Source of the DNA: Diplocarpon mali
Taxonomy: Eukaryota > Ascomycota > Leotiomycetes > Helotiales > Drepanopezizaceae
Assembly (NCBI GenBank): GCA_024741835.1
Contig: JAENRP010000245.1
Span: forward strand, 1 to 64,000
Direction: 5' to 3'
Length of the DNA stretch: 64,000 nucleotides
The position numbers were made by a program, and so were the translations under genes. How positions within the stretch are numbered: the stretch's first letter is position 1; every line of letters begins with the position of its first letter. The notes under the pieces are model-generated. The model had not been told where the DNA came from and did not search any database. It was given only the letters and a program-made list of their open reading frames with translations. Of the stretch, positions 1-12,200 are shown in pieces.

Positions 1-3000
1 ACTTTATATTATTTTAAAGGTAATATTATAAAAATTAACTTTTAAGCCAGACCTATAAGTAGATTCCTTTAAAGAAAGTGCACTTTCCGCTTTAATATAA
101 TTAAATAAGAATAGGAAGAATAATTAGACTCTTAAGCTAGGATTGCAAATGAAATTCGCGAAAATGACTTTTAAGCTAAGACTATAGGTAGAATGCAATA
201 TATCTTCGAAAATAACTCTTAAGCTAAGATTATAAATGAATTTAGTAGAAATGACTCTTAAGTTAAAACTATAAGTAGATTCTATAGATTTGCTAATAAT
301 AACTCTTAAGCTAAGATCGCAAGTGAAATTCGCAGAAATAACTCTTAAGCTAGGATTGCAAGTAAACTTCGCAGATTCGTTAAAAACGACTCTTAAGCTA
401 GGACCGCGAGTGGATCTCGCTATTTTTAAGAAATCGACTCTTAAGCTAGGCTCGCAATTAGAAAACAGCAAAACCTCGAACTGCTATTACTATTCCTTTT
501 TAATTGCCAATAATAAAGTATCGATTAATAATAGACTATTAAAGCTATTAAAAGTCGAAAGCCTATTAAAGTATTAGCTAATTTATAAAATATTTACGCA
601 TTTAAGGCTAAAGAAATTAAAAGGCTTATATAAGGTCTTAACTTTAAAATAAAAGATCTAAGTATTAAAGGATCGCTTAGTATATTGAATTTGCAAATTA
701 ATAAAACTTTAAAATTAGACGCAAACTAAGCTTAATCTATAAAAAGATTTAATACTAGCGCTAATATCTATTAATACTATTAGACTATTTATAACTTTAA
801 TTAAAGGAAATAATTGGTTTTTTTAAATAGTAGATAACTCTACTTAATAAATATAGATTATTTATATTAAGATTAAATCTAAGTTTATAAAAAAGTTAGA
901 AATTTAAAAAGTGATAAAGGAACGCTAGACTTAATTAAAGCTAATAGCTGTTAAGTCTAATAATATATTAAAGATTAAGTCAAAGCTTAATAAATAGGTA
1001 AAATAAGAAGTTTATTATAAACCAATTATAATATATAAAGGTTCTTATTAGAATAGCATTACTAAGCGAAGCATTTAATAAGTAGAGATTAACTATCGCG
1101 CTCTATTATAAGATGCTAACTTACTATTAGAATTCTAGGACCTTATAGTTAAGGTAGACGCATACTTATAAAATAGAATAAGTAATAGATTAATAGTTAA
1201 TAGCATTCGAATATCGCCTTATAAGGCATATTTCGAAGAAAAACTAAGCTTAGACTATATCTGCGTCTTTAAAAGCGTCTGCTACTCTTATATTAGCCTA
1301 AAGTCCTAGCCTATAGGTATAAAAAGTAAAAAGCTAATAGACTAAGGTAAAGAGTATATATTTATTAAATATATTAAATAGATAATAAAGTAATAGATAA
1401 TATATGCATTAGATCTAAAGTAAGTAATTATATCCTTAATAATTAAGTTCGATAAATCTTAAAATAAAAGGGAGTTATTATTAAAGCTTTATATACTTAG
1501 AGATTCGCAAGGTATACTACTTAATAGTAATACTATTAAGCCAAATTAATAACCCCTTTCTCTTAGCTTAAGTATATTAAGCGTACCTGCTAATTAATAA
1601 CCTACTAGTCGCCTAAAGGCCAAATAGACTATTCCTATTGTTTGCAAACTGCTTAAAGTATAAAATAACTTTAATATTATTATCCTTTTAATTAAAGTAA
1701 CTATAGTAAAGGATATTCTTAAACTAGGTATAAGTAATAATAAGCCTCTACTATTAAAAAGCGGTTCCTTGAATGATAAGCCTACGAAACCTATAGCCGA
1801 ACCTACGCCTTTAAAGAGGAATAAAGATTTAGAATTAGAAAATACCTTAGATAAACGTAAGTTTAAGTATATCTAAGCTATAATAGCATATAGGATCTAT
1901 AAGCTTAAACTTTAATAGAGCTTTAATAAAGATAATGTATTCCTAGCCGCTAAGAGGATAATGAAAATCTCTCTTTTAAAGATATATAATAAAGCTATTA
2001 ATAACTTAGAGAATAAAGTAATATAGAATAAGGCAATTCAAAAGGAGATAAGCTCTCTTACTATTAATAGTATATAAATAGAGGAACTAATACTAAAGGA
2101 CGTAAACCTAGTATTAATAAAGTAAGTCTTTATAATTAAAATATATATAAATAAGACCTTAAAACGTTATAAGGTAAGGCTTATAGCTAAAGGCTTCTTT
2201 TAATAGTATAAAGAAGACTACTTTAATATATTTACCCTTATAGTTTATATAAATACCCTTTGTATATTTATAGTAATAGTAGCCGCTAAGGACTTTAAAT
2301 ACAGATAGTATAATATTAAAAATGCATTTACTAAAGCGACTATAAAGGAACGGATTTTTCTCTTCTAACCTAACGGTATTCTTATATGCAATAGCCACTT
2401 TCTTTATATACTCTGCAGTATCTATAGGCTTAAGTAATCAGCCTATAATTAAAACCTCTTATATAGCTCTACTTTAGTAGAAATAGGATTCGTTTAAAGC
2501 CTAGCTAACCCTTATTTATTTACCTATGCTAAGCGTAGAATTAAGTTGCTATTATATATCGATGATATTATTATAGCTATAAAAACAACTACTTAATTAG
2601 ATTGGTTCTTTATAACTATTTAAAAACGTTTTAATACTAAGGATTTAAAGGGAATTTATAAGATCCTTAGCATCTGCGTTATAAGGAACCGCTTTATTTA
2701 AGAACTCTAGTTAAATTAAGAGTAGTATATTAAGAAGATCCTAGACTAAATAGGACTTTCTACTTATGCTCCTAACTTTAAGCCAAAGCGTACTCTAATT
2801 AAAGGAAAGTATAATAAGTTAATGCCTACTAATAAAAATAAGTAAAGAAGAGATTTAAAGAAGTACTAATAAGATATTAGAGCGATTATATATACTATAG
2901 TATATATAAGATCAGATATCGCCTTTATTATTAAGTAACTTAGTTAAAACTTAAAGGATCTAACGATTTGATATAAAAACGCAGTTAAGCGATTTAAAAG

Positions 3001-3488
3001 ATACCTTTAATTAATAATTATATAAAAGGTAAGATATAGACTAACGAAATATATAAGTATAAAGCTTAAGGTATATACTAATTCTAATTAGGCAAATATA
3101 AAAGGTTGGAAAAGTATATCTAAAAGCGTAGTAGTACTATATAGTAGACCTATATTATAAGGAAGTAAGAAGTAGAAATCAGTAGCTACTATAAGCACTA
3201 AGGCCGAATATATATTAATATTATCTAATTATAAGTAAGAATTATAGATCGCTTAAGTTTTAAAAGATATAGGTTTCGCTAAGTATATTAAATAAGATAG
3301 GAATTATATTAATCTTTAAATAGATAATATAAAGGTAATTGTACTTATAAAGAATCTATACTTATATAAGTGATTAAAATATTTTAATATTACTTACTAC
3401 TTTATTTATAACCTTATTATAAAGAATAAGTCATCGATCACTTATATTTTAACTAATTGAATAGTAGCAAATGGATTTATAAAGCTAT
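1..3488 (+). pseudogene. Ty1/copia gag-pol remnant, family A copy A1 (5' part outside window)
   Basis: This is a RIP-damaged copia polyprotein read in one frame with many TAA/TAG codons. The window edge cuts it upstream, so Gag and protease are missing. After the repeat array (38-460) come a GAG-pre-integrase/integrase zinc region (about 560-720) and the integrase core (about 740-1500). The RVT_2-type reverse transcriptase runs about 1900-2870, with LLLYIDDIIIA at 2546-2578, so both catalytic Asp codons survive. A copia RNase H follows (about 3040-3290, KAEYILILS near 3200). The C-terminus stops at 3488, where A2 is inserted; the last codons and the stop (43931-43933) lie beyond the 40-kb insertion. 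Compared with A2, this copy keeps the YIDD motif that A2 has lost. Confidence 0.92.
38..460 (+). repeat. In-frame array of nine 24-bp palindromic units in copia A1
   Basis: Units of 24 bp resembling ACTCTTAAGCTAGG followed by NNNGCAAGTG begin at 38, 128, 167, 215, 254, 302, 341, 389 and 437. Spacings are 90, 39, 48, 39, 48, 39, 48 and 48 bp, all multiples of three. The array therefore stays in the pol frame and encodes repeats of the type TLKLGxQV plus a 5- or 8-residue linker. It lies between protease and the pre-integrase domain, where copia proteins do not normally carry such repeats. The inverted copy A2 has the same array with one more 48-bp unit. Confidence 0.88.
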
Positions 3489-3684
3489 TTATTAGGCTTA
3501 AGTGAGTCGGCGCAGTAGGTAATGGAAACTTCTAAAGGTCGATAGTCGATATATTAATAAGAGTTAGGGAAGGAAGGTTACCCCTTTCTTCCCTATAGCT
3601 ATATACGTGTTAATATCCTACTAACTAAGCAGTAGGGTCATATGATAATACATTAGAGTGATAGCTATATCACTTATCTTAATA
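3489..3684 (-). repeat. 3' LTR of copia A2 (196 bp)
   Basis: In element orientation the family LTR starts TGTTGAGATGGG and ends AAGCTCAACA, so a 7-bp terminal inverted repeat (TGTTGAG/CTCAACA) is present. This copy shows the TG/CA ends mutated to TA. Other copies are at 19834-20028, 44255-44449, 44565-44759 and 44992-45186. TSD CTATT lies immediately left. Confidence 0.92.
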
Positions 3685-4005
3685 CCTCTACTCAGACCTT
3701 ACTCTAATTGACCTGCAGTTAGGAAAATAATAACTATCCTTTTGCGCTAATCTAACTCTTAAGTATCTCTTTAGATTAAAAATAATCAATTAATAGTAAC
3801 CTCTATTAAAATCACTAAATTCCACTTGCAAAGTAGGACTAGGAGTCAATTTTTCTTAAAAGTGTTCCTTTATAAGACTATATGACTTAACTCGCAGTCT
3901 AGGCCTAGGAGTCGATCTAAAAACTTTCCTCTATAAGACTATATGACCTAACTCGCAAGGCGGGCCTAGGAGTCGTCCTTAAGCCTGCTAAGCCCCTACT
4001 GTCTT
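3685..4005 (-). other. 3' UTR of copia A2 with three palindromic 24-mers and PPT
   Basis: This non-coding stretch lies between the pol stop and the 3' LTR. Three 24-bp palindromes lie at 3824-3847, 3900-3923 and 3951-3974, all in the same orientation. The last two follow a repeated TATAAGACTATATGAC-like phrase. The purine-rich run GAGTAGAGG (minus strand, about 3685-3693) abuts the LTR and is the likely polypurine tract. The same arrangement is seen in A1 (43976-44115) and A4 (45325-45475). Confidence 0.75.
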
Positions 4006-4181
4006 TTATAACCTTAGCATATCTTTAAACGCTTCGAACTTTGCAACTATCTCTAATAGCTTTGTAAATCCATCTACTACTATTCGATCAGTTAGGACAT
4101 AGGTAATCGACAACTTGTTCTTTGTAATAAGGTTGCGGATGAAGTAGTAAGCAATATCGATGTATTTCGATCGCTTATATA
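4006..4181 (-). pseudogene. C-terminus of copia A2 pol
   Basis: This is an open frame ending at a natural stop at 4006. It has the typical copia C-terminal segment after RNase H (about HIDIxYHFIRDL...VTYVxT...DGxTK in the family; here KYIDIAYYFIRNL and VVDGFTKLL are visible). It is unusually free of nonsense codons compared with the rest of A2. The frame is cut at 4181-4186 by gypsy B and continues at 18729. The ORF's apparent upstream extension into 4187-4242 belongs to the B LTR. Confidence 0.9.
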
Positions 4182-4186
4182 AGTGT

Positions 4187-4444
4187 TGTGACGGCGGAAG
4201 CAAAGCACAAGTTGATAAAGTCACTGAGATCAAGGCTGCCAAATCGTATAGAATTCAAAGCTAAGGAGTATATACAAAGTAGCAAACCTCTCCCTTAATA
4301 TGCCTCCTTAGCCTAAGACTTAGAAAGGTCGATTTCTACCAACTACTTATATTCTGCCTATTAAAGGAAAGGTATAACTATAAGACGTCGTATCTACTGT
4401 ATTAGTTGTAGGTGCTTTGACAGTTCCTTAATACGACTGTGATA
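4187..4444 (-). repeat. 3' LTR of gypsy B (258 bp)
   Basis: On the + strand it begins TGTGACGGCGGAAGC and ends CGACTGTGATA (originally TGTGACA), giving TGTGAC-type inverted ends. It is the partner of 18471-18728 with identical length; most differences are RIP-type transitions. Confidence 0.93.
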
Positions 4445-4460
4445 TTACCCCCCCCTCTTA
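4445..4460 (-). other. Polypurine tract of gypsy B
   Basis: On the minus strand a run of eight G preceded by TAAGA abuts the 3' LTR (eight C at 4448-4455 on the + strand). Its position, just inside the 3' LTR, is that expected for the plus-strand primer of a Ty3/gypsy element. It also contains the last codons of the downstream ORF, whose TAA stop is at 4445-4447. Confidence 0.8.
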
Positions 4461-5745
4461 AGAAGCAAGGTGCCCTTATCTCGACCTACTCTTAGATAAA
4501 GTCGTATATAATCCTATTTTCAGCCCTATTAACAAAGCCCTTTATCTTTTCGTTTGCTGGATCCCCTTCTAATCGGATAGTCTCGATAGCGGTCTCGACT
4601 AGTTTATTAAGATTATTAAACGCACTAATTAGCTTTCGATCGCAAGGGTCTTTAAGATCGCGATATTATTATTAATTTTCGCGTATTTGCTTTAGCTAAT
4701 CTATCTGATTCGACTTTTGGCGTTTGGCAAGGGTGCTGGCAGTAGTAGTAAGGGTAGCCTTCCTCTTTTATATAACAGTATAAGTAGCGACTTGCCGTTA
4801 TAGCTTATTGTTCTCGTTTTGCAATATCTTAAGCTTTAGCTCGTCCTCCTCTACTTTAGCTCATAGGGTCTTTAATTTGCGAGATTATTTATTAAGATCG
4901 TTATATAGGCGATTGAACTCGACTGCCTTAAATAGTATGATAAAGACTATATAGCCACCTTGTATAAAAGTTCCTCCTTTAGCCTCGATCTTTGCAACCA
5001 CCTTATTGATATTAGCAGGCAAGCGTTTCTTGCTTTGCGCAGCTTTTACAACTATCTTCTAGATGCGCTATTCAAATGCTCTAAATCTAATAGGCCTTAG
5101 GTTGACCTACGTCTTGCCTTAGTTGGAGATGTTTTAGCATAACTATCTTTAAAGGTTATTCTTCAATAGCCTCAACTTACTAGGTTGCGACTCTCGAATT
5201 ATTACGCTATCCTTTCTCTTTATTAGCGTGCTATCCCTCTTTATCTTAATAGGCGTAGGTCGGTCGTCTTTATCGTTTTCGTTCTTTAACTTATCGCAGA
5301 GCCAATTGAGAGGAACCTTCTTACTAAAGGTAGCGCTATTTCTAAATAGGAGGGGGGTCGGTAATAGTAAGGCGATAGGTTTATTATCTTCATCTATAAA
5401 TAGGAGGGGCGTCGGTAACGGCAAGGCCGCAGGTTCGTCGTCTTTATCGCTCTCAGATTCGCTATTTATATCACTTATAGCTAAAGGGAAAGAGGTATTT
5501 CTAGCTAGCCTAATTAGCATTATAGGTTGGTCGTCTATCAGCTATTAGGCAAGGGCAGCCTATACAAGGTCCTCCTCTATTAAAAAGGCCATAGCGTTAT
5601 CGACTCCAATTATAGAATCGTCTTATATATTAAAGGAGTCGGCCAAGGGAATAGCAAGCGTAATAGTCTTATCGTTAAAGGAAAGAGGGTTATTCGTTAG
5701 TTCGCTTATAGTAGTAGTTGGTCGAGTAGTTCGGTTCAATAATAT
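4445..5745 (-). pseudogene. Accessory ORF of gypsy B downstream of the chromodomain, function unknown
   Basis: One frame can be followed for about 430 codons, broken only by TAA/TAG consistent with lost Gln codons. The intact stretch is 5520-5149. N-terminally it is Thr/Ser rich (TTRPTTTTISEL), then acidic with Pro-rich repeats (two copies of a LPTPLLF phrase about 20 residues apart). A basic part follows, then a Leu/Glu/Lys-rich segment around 4790-4890 that looks coiled-coil. The probable start is an ATG decayed to ATA near 5738. The frame stops at the LTR boundary, so there is no 3' UTR. I recognise no domain; there is no signal peptide or membrane segment, so it is not env-like. Confidence 0.6.
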
Positions 5746-5827
5746 AGTATATAATAGTAGGGCGGTAGGTTAAAAGAGCGAGTTGATTAATTTATAAAAG
5801 CAAAGCGAAGGTAGTAGGGAGGAGAAG

Positions 5828-5835
5828 TATTTATA
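5828..5835 (-). promoter_or_regulatory. TATA-like box upstream of the gypsy B accessory ORF
   Basis: TATAAATA on the minus strand sits in a pyrimidine-rich stretch (about 5750-5930), roughly 90 bp upstream of the likely start of the accessory ORF. The position suggests separate transcription of that ORF, but the motif is short in AT-rich DNA. Confidence 0.3.
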
Positions 5836-6039
5836 AGAGAATAGATCTAGGCAGAAGTACTAGTATAGAACTTAGAACAAAGGAATAGAATAGTATAGAA
5901 TAGTAAGTAGTAATGCGGTAAATTATAAGAATAGTTCAAAGGGAGGGTAGTCTTTATTATACGTTTTAAATAGGTGCATTAGCGTCTAGCGCTTTTATTC
6001 CTAGTCTTTATTAGGGTTGAATCGTTAAAAGGGTATCTA

Positions 6040-6302
6040 CTATCATCGCTAGCGCGTTTAGTAATAACCTTTGTTCTTAAGGATATTATCTAATAGATAG
6101 TCTAAGTCGAGTTCATCTTTAAAGGCGGCTTCTAGCTAGGTCTGCAATCTCGCCAGGGGCTTAAGGGCGTCGGGATAGTCAGAGTAGAACTTTTTAAATA
6201 GTATAGCCGCGTTCTTAAAGTTGCTAGCAGGGTACTATTAATTGTTAGGATCCTATCCTATTTAGCTGACTTTATAATAGAGTTGCTTTTGCTATATATT
6301 AG
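6040..6302 (-). pseudogene. Gypsy B chromodomain, distal part
   Basis: This continues the pol frame from the other side of copia C. LYYKVS, then YPASNFKNA and a Pro/Leu-rich tail are typical of the chromodomain (LxYxVKWxGY ... WxPAxxF) at the C-terminus of fungal gypsy integrases. The first part (EVDQIL) is at about 12885-12905. The TSD ATTAG at 6298-6302 marks the break. Confidence 0.8.
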
Positions 6303-6499
6303 TATCGTGTAGAATGGGCGGAGTCTCCACTTATTCTGAAGACCCTCTACGTGACTCTGCTAAGTCATAGACTCTCCCTTTTCTTTCCGAAGTCTCCTTA
6401 CTATATATATACTAGAGAATAATACAATTAATTATCTTCTCCTACTTCTGTAAGCCTCTTAAGCGACCTAATGAAGGCCCTCCAGCCGATCGTACTATA
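6303..6499 (+). repeat. 5' LTR of copia C (197 bp)
   Basis: It starts TATCGTGTAGAATGGG and ends TACTATA. Both LTRs of this element have TA...TA ends. RIP on a canonical TG...CA would give precisely this, because TG becomes TA on one strand and CA becomes TA on the other. Confidence 0.93.
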
Positions 6500-6511
6500 G
6501 TTATAAGCCTT
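6500..6511 (+). other. Primer-binding site of copia C
   Basis: GTTATAAGCC directly after the LTR. Restoring one G gives GTTATGAGCC, complementary to the anticodon stem-loop of initiator tRNA-Met (CAU anticodon). Half-tRNA priming of this kind is known for Drosophila copia. The same site follows the LTR of family A. Confidence 0.7.
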
Positions 6512-6659
6512 ATAAGTACTTTAATATGCTTTCTCTTTATATGCAACTGGCTAAAGGGCCTTTTGAGCTCTTAACCGACTTTTCGAGTATTTATAATAAC
6601 TCGAAGGACCTTTATTTTTAATTAATAAATCTCTATTTTCTAATCGAACCTTATTTGCA

Positions 6660-9600
6660 AACTCTATTTATATACTTAACCTTTTTCACTAGACTCTATT
6701 TAATATATCTAACGCTTTAAGCATCTTTAAGCCTTGCTTTAATACTTTTGCCTCTTAAGTAAAATAGTTTAGTAAATATATATTCTTTGCTAAGCTCTAT
6801 AATATTACTATTTTTACCGATCTAAGACTCCTATTTAAGTCAATTATAGAGACTGAGCCTTAAGCTCCCTTTATATAAGAGCTTAAGGAATTGGAAACGG
6901 CCAACCTTTGCATAGTATATGCGAGGTTATATAAAGAGTATATAGCTACTTTAGCCGAATAGATTTACGCCCGCTTTCCCTTAAGAGATCTATCAAAAGC
7001 TCTTTTTCTATAGGCTTCTTATAAAGATATTAAGGACGAATATAAAATCCTAATAAAAGAGCACCTTATGCGCAAAGAGACTTAGAAGACCTAATGCAAA
7101 TACTATAAACTACTATTAGAATAGGTCTTTAAGACTATTAATAAAACGCTTTTAGCTTTTGCGATAGCTTAAGCTTAAATCCAAGCTAAGAAGCTCTCCT
7201 CTTTAATACTTAATAGAAATACTCCTATAAGTAGAACTATTGCTAACGACTTATATATTAATTTGGTAAACTAGCAACTCTTACTCTAAGGCCTAGTATT
7301 TATTTTAAAGTATGATATTGCGCCTTTTGATAAGGCTATTCAGTCTTAAATAAGGCTTTAGTACTATAATATACTATACTAAGATAAGACTAAAAGAACT
7401 AATACTTAATAGTAGATCTAAGAGTAGCAGGAGGCATACCGTCTAATAGAATAATATAGTCTTCCTAAGATTAAAGGGAGATTAGGAGTAACTGACTTTT
7501 TAGACTTAATTATAATAAAGATTAATCCGAATTAAGCGATTCGCTTAAAGGAGGAAATAATTATTAATAAGCAAATAGGAACCCTATATAAGTATAACCT
7601 AATGCAATTAAGCTGCGCCTTAGTAGGCATTGAATCTAATAGAGCGATTGATAATAAAGGGCTAGCAGTTTTTATTATTTGAAAGTCTTTCTTAAATGCC
7701 AAAACCCCTTTGCAGGCTTTAGTAAGCAGCTCTCGAAATCGCTCTATAAGCTTTAGAAGGGAGATTAGGCCTAAGTGCCCTTGTAAAGGCTCTACTAATT
7801 ACTATTAGAAGCCTTAGGACTATCGGAAACTATTATATATTATAAATAGGCGTAAGGAAAATATAAAGGCTCTTCTTTTACAAGAGGAGGTCTTATAAAT
7901 ATAAAAGGCGTTAAATGCAAAAGATTAGTTCAAGGGTCTTTAAGCATAGCTTAAAGAGAATAATATTGCAGTAATAGCAATTGATAAATTTAAAGGAAAG
8001 GCTTTAGCCTTTAAGGAGGATAGTTTAAGTAAAAGGGAAAACTTACTAGTCTTTATAATAATAGATCCCTTTGCCTTCGACGCTTTTGAAGAATTGTTTA
8101 ATATCTATTACCTCTTTAAGCTAGAACGCTACTTGCTCTCCTTAAGTACGCTTCTTAATAATTGCGCAGCTACTTATATTATTAATTCGAAGGATTTACT
8201 TATCGCAGGCACCTTTAAGCCTTCTAGCGACTTGTAGTAATATATTAAAGTAGGTACCTTAAGACTCCTAATTATTAAAAGAGGTAATAGATATATAGTA
8301 GACTCTCTTTTATAGTATAATAGCTCTCTTATAAGGATAATACTACGCAATATTGCTATTATAAAGGAGTTTACTACTAATATTATCTTAAAGAGGCTCC
8401 TTGCAAATAAGGGTTTTTAATACTCTAAGGTAGACTTTACTTTGCGCTTTAAGAGTATTATAGATTCTATAAAGCGAGCTTAATTAAAGCGTTACTATAA
8501 TCTCGTTTTTTTAAATATAAGCCTATTAACTATTTGGATCTCTTAAATATACTTTAATATAACTTCTCTACTTTAATAGCGTTTCCTATAGCTGAGATAA
8601 CGCTTTATAATAGGTTTTAGTCTAGCTATACGCTTACTAAGGTATAGGATAATAACGCATATATATAGTACCTTTGCGCTAGCCACTTAAGTGCAAAGGC
8701 TTTCTAAGCGCTAGTCAAGTGCGCTAGGGGAGTAAAGATCAAGGGAATATAGAGGCTAGAGTGCCCTATATGCGTAGTAGCGTTTGCTAAGCAAGTTATT
8801 TCTTATACTACTTTTAAGAACTAATCTCTAAGGCCCTTCTTTAAGATCTCTTAAGATCTCTTTAACTTTTTAAATAACTTATATAATAGTTGCTTATAGG
8901 TTCTTTTAATTAAGGATAAGTATAGCAGTATACTTTAGACATTCTTATTAAGATCAAAGGGTAGAGATATAGTTATAAAGGTCCTTTAGGCCTTTGAAGT
9001 ATAGGTAAAACGCTAATATAGGCTTTCTTTTTACAAAATTAGGCAAGATAATAATACTTTAGTAATCTTCTTAAGAGAAGACTCTTTTATAGAATACTAA
9101 AGATAGGTAAAAGAGGAGGGAATCGATTTAAAGCTTACTCCTACTTATATATACCAACTTAATAGAGGCGCAGAGTAAGTAAGAAGGGAGTTAATTAAAC
9201 GCTTTATTAAAATAAGGATTTACGCTAGGCTTTTAGCAAGCCTTTAGCCAGAAGTTATAAAGGCTACTATATACTTTTATAATATCTCCTTACTTACTAG
9301 GAAGAAGATGATCTTATTAAATAAGGCTCTTTATAGTTAGTTTAAGTAGTATTTTCAATTTTATAAGCTGCTACTTATTAAGTAGATAATAGCAAGCTTA
9401 AAGCCTAACTAAAGTCGCATTTATATATATAGCGCTTGCGTATACCCTTTAATTAAAGAGAGGGAGGCGGGAAGGGATTGCCGAACCTTTAAAATTGAAT
9501 TATAAGAGCACTTAGGTTACTTAGTTAAATATATTACCTTTAATATTTATAGAATCTAAGTTCTTATACTCTAGCGAGTAATAATAATTTATAATATCGA

Positions 9601-12200
9601 ATTCGATAAGTCTTTCTTTTATAGTTTAAAAGCTAAGCGCGCAAACCCTATATTGCGCTAGGAACTTAAGACGACCTTTTAATTGATTAAAAAGGGAAAG
9701 GGAGCTTAGGACGCTAAGTTCGAAGGCATTTTTAAAGAATTAGAGCTTATTATAAGGCTAAACGCAATCGCCATAGAAGAAGCTACTATATAAGAAGAGC
9801 CTGCATTATAGACTGACGCTATTCTATAGCCTTTAACTAATAATATAAAAGGCCTTAACTTAAATCCAAATTCTTTAAGAGACCTGCTTAGAAACTTAAA
9901 GGTAGAAGTAAGCGAATTAGAAGCTACTTTGCCAGTCTTTAAAAAGGCAAATGGCAATTAAAGCTTAAGGGTGATAATTTCTTATAGAAGCCTTATTAAA
10001 GAAGGAACTATAGATAACTTTAAGAGAGTCTTTAGAGATAAGTTCTATAAAGCGATCGGCAGATCTTTAGCTACTATTTTATATAAGAATAGAGATAGCT
10101 TAAGGGCTTTAAGATAAAGTCTTTAATTATAAAAGCAAGCTTTAGTAAACTCTAATAAAAGGCTAAAGGCACTATTACTAAGATCTAAGAGAAGCTTTAA
10201 TAGTCTTATAAGAAGCGATTTAATAAAAGGAGCAGGCTTTAATAATATAATACCTTAAGTTATAATACTAGCTTAAAGACTTTAGGCTTAGGAGATAGAG
10301 CTACCTAGACTCTTAAAGGAACCTTTAGTAATAATAAAAATAAAAGAGGAGACTTATAGAGAAAAGCGTAAGGAGGAATTCCCTCTTTTTAAGCAAAAGA
10401 GGATAAGACGCTTAAGCATTAAGTAATAGGAGACTTCAAAAGTATATACTACTATTTTAAAGTATATGCTTTCTTAAAGCAATATTAATTTACCTTACTC
10501 TTTATATATATAAGAATTTATATCAACTTTTTAAGTGAACGAATAGATAAGGGAGGATAGGAAGGACTATTTGATAGTTTATATAGTTATTAAAGCTGCA
10601 GTTAATAGTTAGGCAAAGGATAAAGCGCAGTCTCTTAACCGCCTATAGTATTAAGGCTCTCTGCTAAAGCCTTTAAAAGGATAGCTAGACTTAAAGAAGT
10701 ACCCTTTTAACAAACGATTTAAGAAAGGAGGGCATTAGGAGATTAGAAATCTAGAATCTCAAAGTTGCTAAAGAATTATATAAAGGGACTATTTAAAGCT
10801 TTTGCTAATACTATTAAAATGGGTTTTTACTTATAAAGTTAATAGCTTTAGCGAGCTTTTAAGTGCTGATTATAGCTAGTTATGCAAAGGGATCTTTAAG
10901 ATAAAGCTTCAATTTTCTCAACCTATATAGCTACGCTTATAGTAAGGTCTTTTAAGGTACTAATAGCGCTTATTATATACTTTAATATAAAAGTAAAGTA
11001 GTTTAATGTTATTAATGCGTTTGTTAACGCTCCTAAAGACCTAAAGAGTGCTTTAGTCATATGCTTCCTATTAAATGGCTTTAAGCGCCTTAGTATAGTA
11101 GTAGAATTAGACCGCGCGCTCTATAGGCTAAAAGACTCTTTAGCGCTATAGTATAAGAACTTCGCAGAAATGCTCAAAGGCCTTCAACTCGAGCTACTAG
11201 GCGAGGAGCCTTATATTTTTATAATAAAGGATCGTATAGTCTTTATAGCGTTTTATATTAATGATATTTAAGTATTATATAAGGCCTTTAACCTAAATTA
11301 AGCGACTTATTTAATTAAAGACCTAAAGAGAGCATATAAGCTTACTATTATAGGAGATATCTCTTAATTCCTTAAAGTAAGGATTATTTAAAATAAGAAA
11401 GTAAAGAGGATCTCCTTAGTTTATAATACCTATATTAAGAAGATCGCTTAAAAGTTCGGAGCTAATATAAGGAAAGTGCCTAATACTCTATTGCTAAAGA
11501 AGGAGTTTATTAAGAACTTAGGATAAGCTTCCTTAGAAAAGGTAAAGGAGTACTAAGAGAAAATAGGCTTTATTCTTTATATAGCGATTATAATACGCTT
11601 AAACGTTGCGTTCGCAGCCTTTTAATTATCTTTCTTCTTAATTAATCTAAGCTTTAAGTACCTCTTAGCCGCGGACTAGACGCTTCAATACCTATATAGT
11701 ATATACTTCTTAGGAATTGCCTATAGCTTTAAGGCTAGGGAATACCAACTGGTTGCATCTTTAGATACTTCTTTCGGAGATAATCGAAAGACCCGCAGAT
11801 CCTCTTAAGGATACGTCTTCTTCTTATTTAAAGGACCGATTATTTAGAAAGCGAATCGCCAAGCGACTGTTACGCTCTTTTCTATTAAAGTAGAACTCTA
11901 TAGTATAGTTTTTATTACAAAGGAGATAATGGCTATAAAACGCCTCTTTAAGGAGATTCGCATAGACTTCCTCTTTAAATGGAATATATATTGCAATAAC
12001 TAATAGACTATTCGGCTAATTGTTATAAAGAATAAGAAGATCAAGATAAGCTTCCGATATATCGAAATTAGTAATATATAGATCCGCTAAGAGTATTAGA
12101 AAGGAAGCTTTTAGATAATCTACCTCCCTATTAAGGAGATATACATAGATAGGCTTACTAAGAACCTAGACCGCTAGAAGTTTAAGAGCTTTATTCGTTT
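6660..12200 (+). pseudogene. gag-pol of copia C
   Basis: A degraded Gag region (6660-7760) precedes a CxC-type knuckle near 7765-7800 (KCPCKGS). The protease active region (NCAATYIINS, about 8160-8190, from a DNCAATH-type motif) is followed by GAG-pre-integrase and a HHCC integrase finger with CPIC at about 8765. The integrase core runs to about 9400. RVT_2 spans about 10780-11620 with YINDI at 11253-11267, where the first catalytic Asp has become Asn. The RNase H region runs about 11750-12180 with KVELYSI. Stops fall at expected Gln and Trp positions throughout. Identification as copia rests on domain order and RT type. Confidence 0.88.

Noticed and set aside
38..460. CRISPR-like array
   Set aside because: Spacers of 15 or 24 bp are similar to each other, units are in-frame coding repeats in a eukaryotic retrotransposon, and no cas gene exists.
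2159..2398. 79-codon minus ORF and similar short ORFs opposite to copia A, B and E2 pol
   Set aside because: They are shadows of RT and integrase codons on the other strand.
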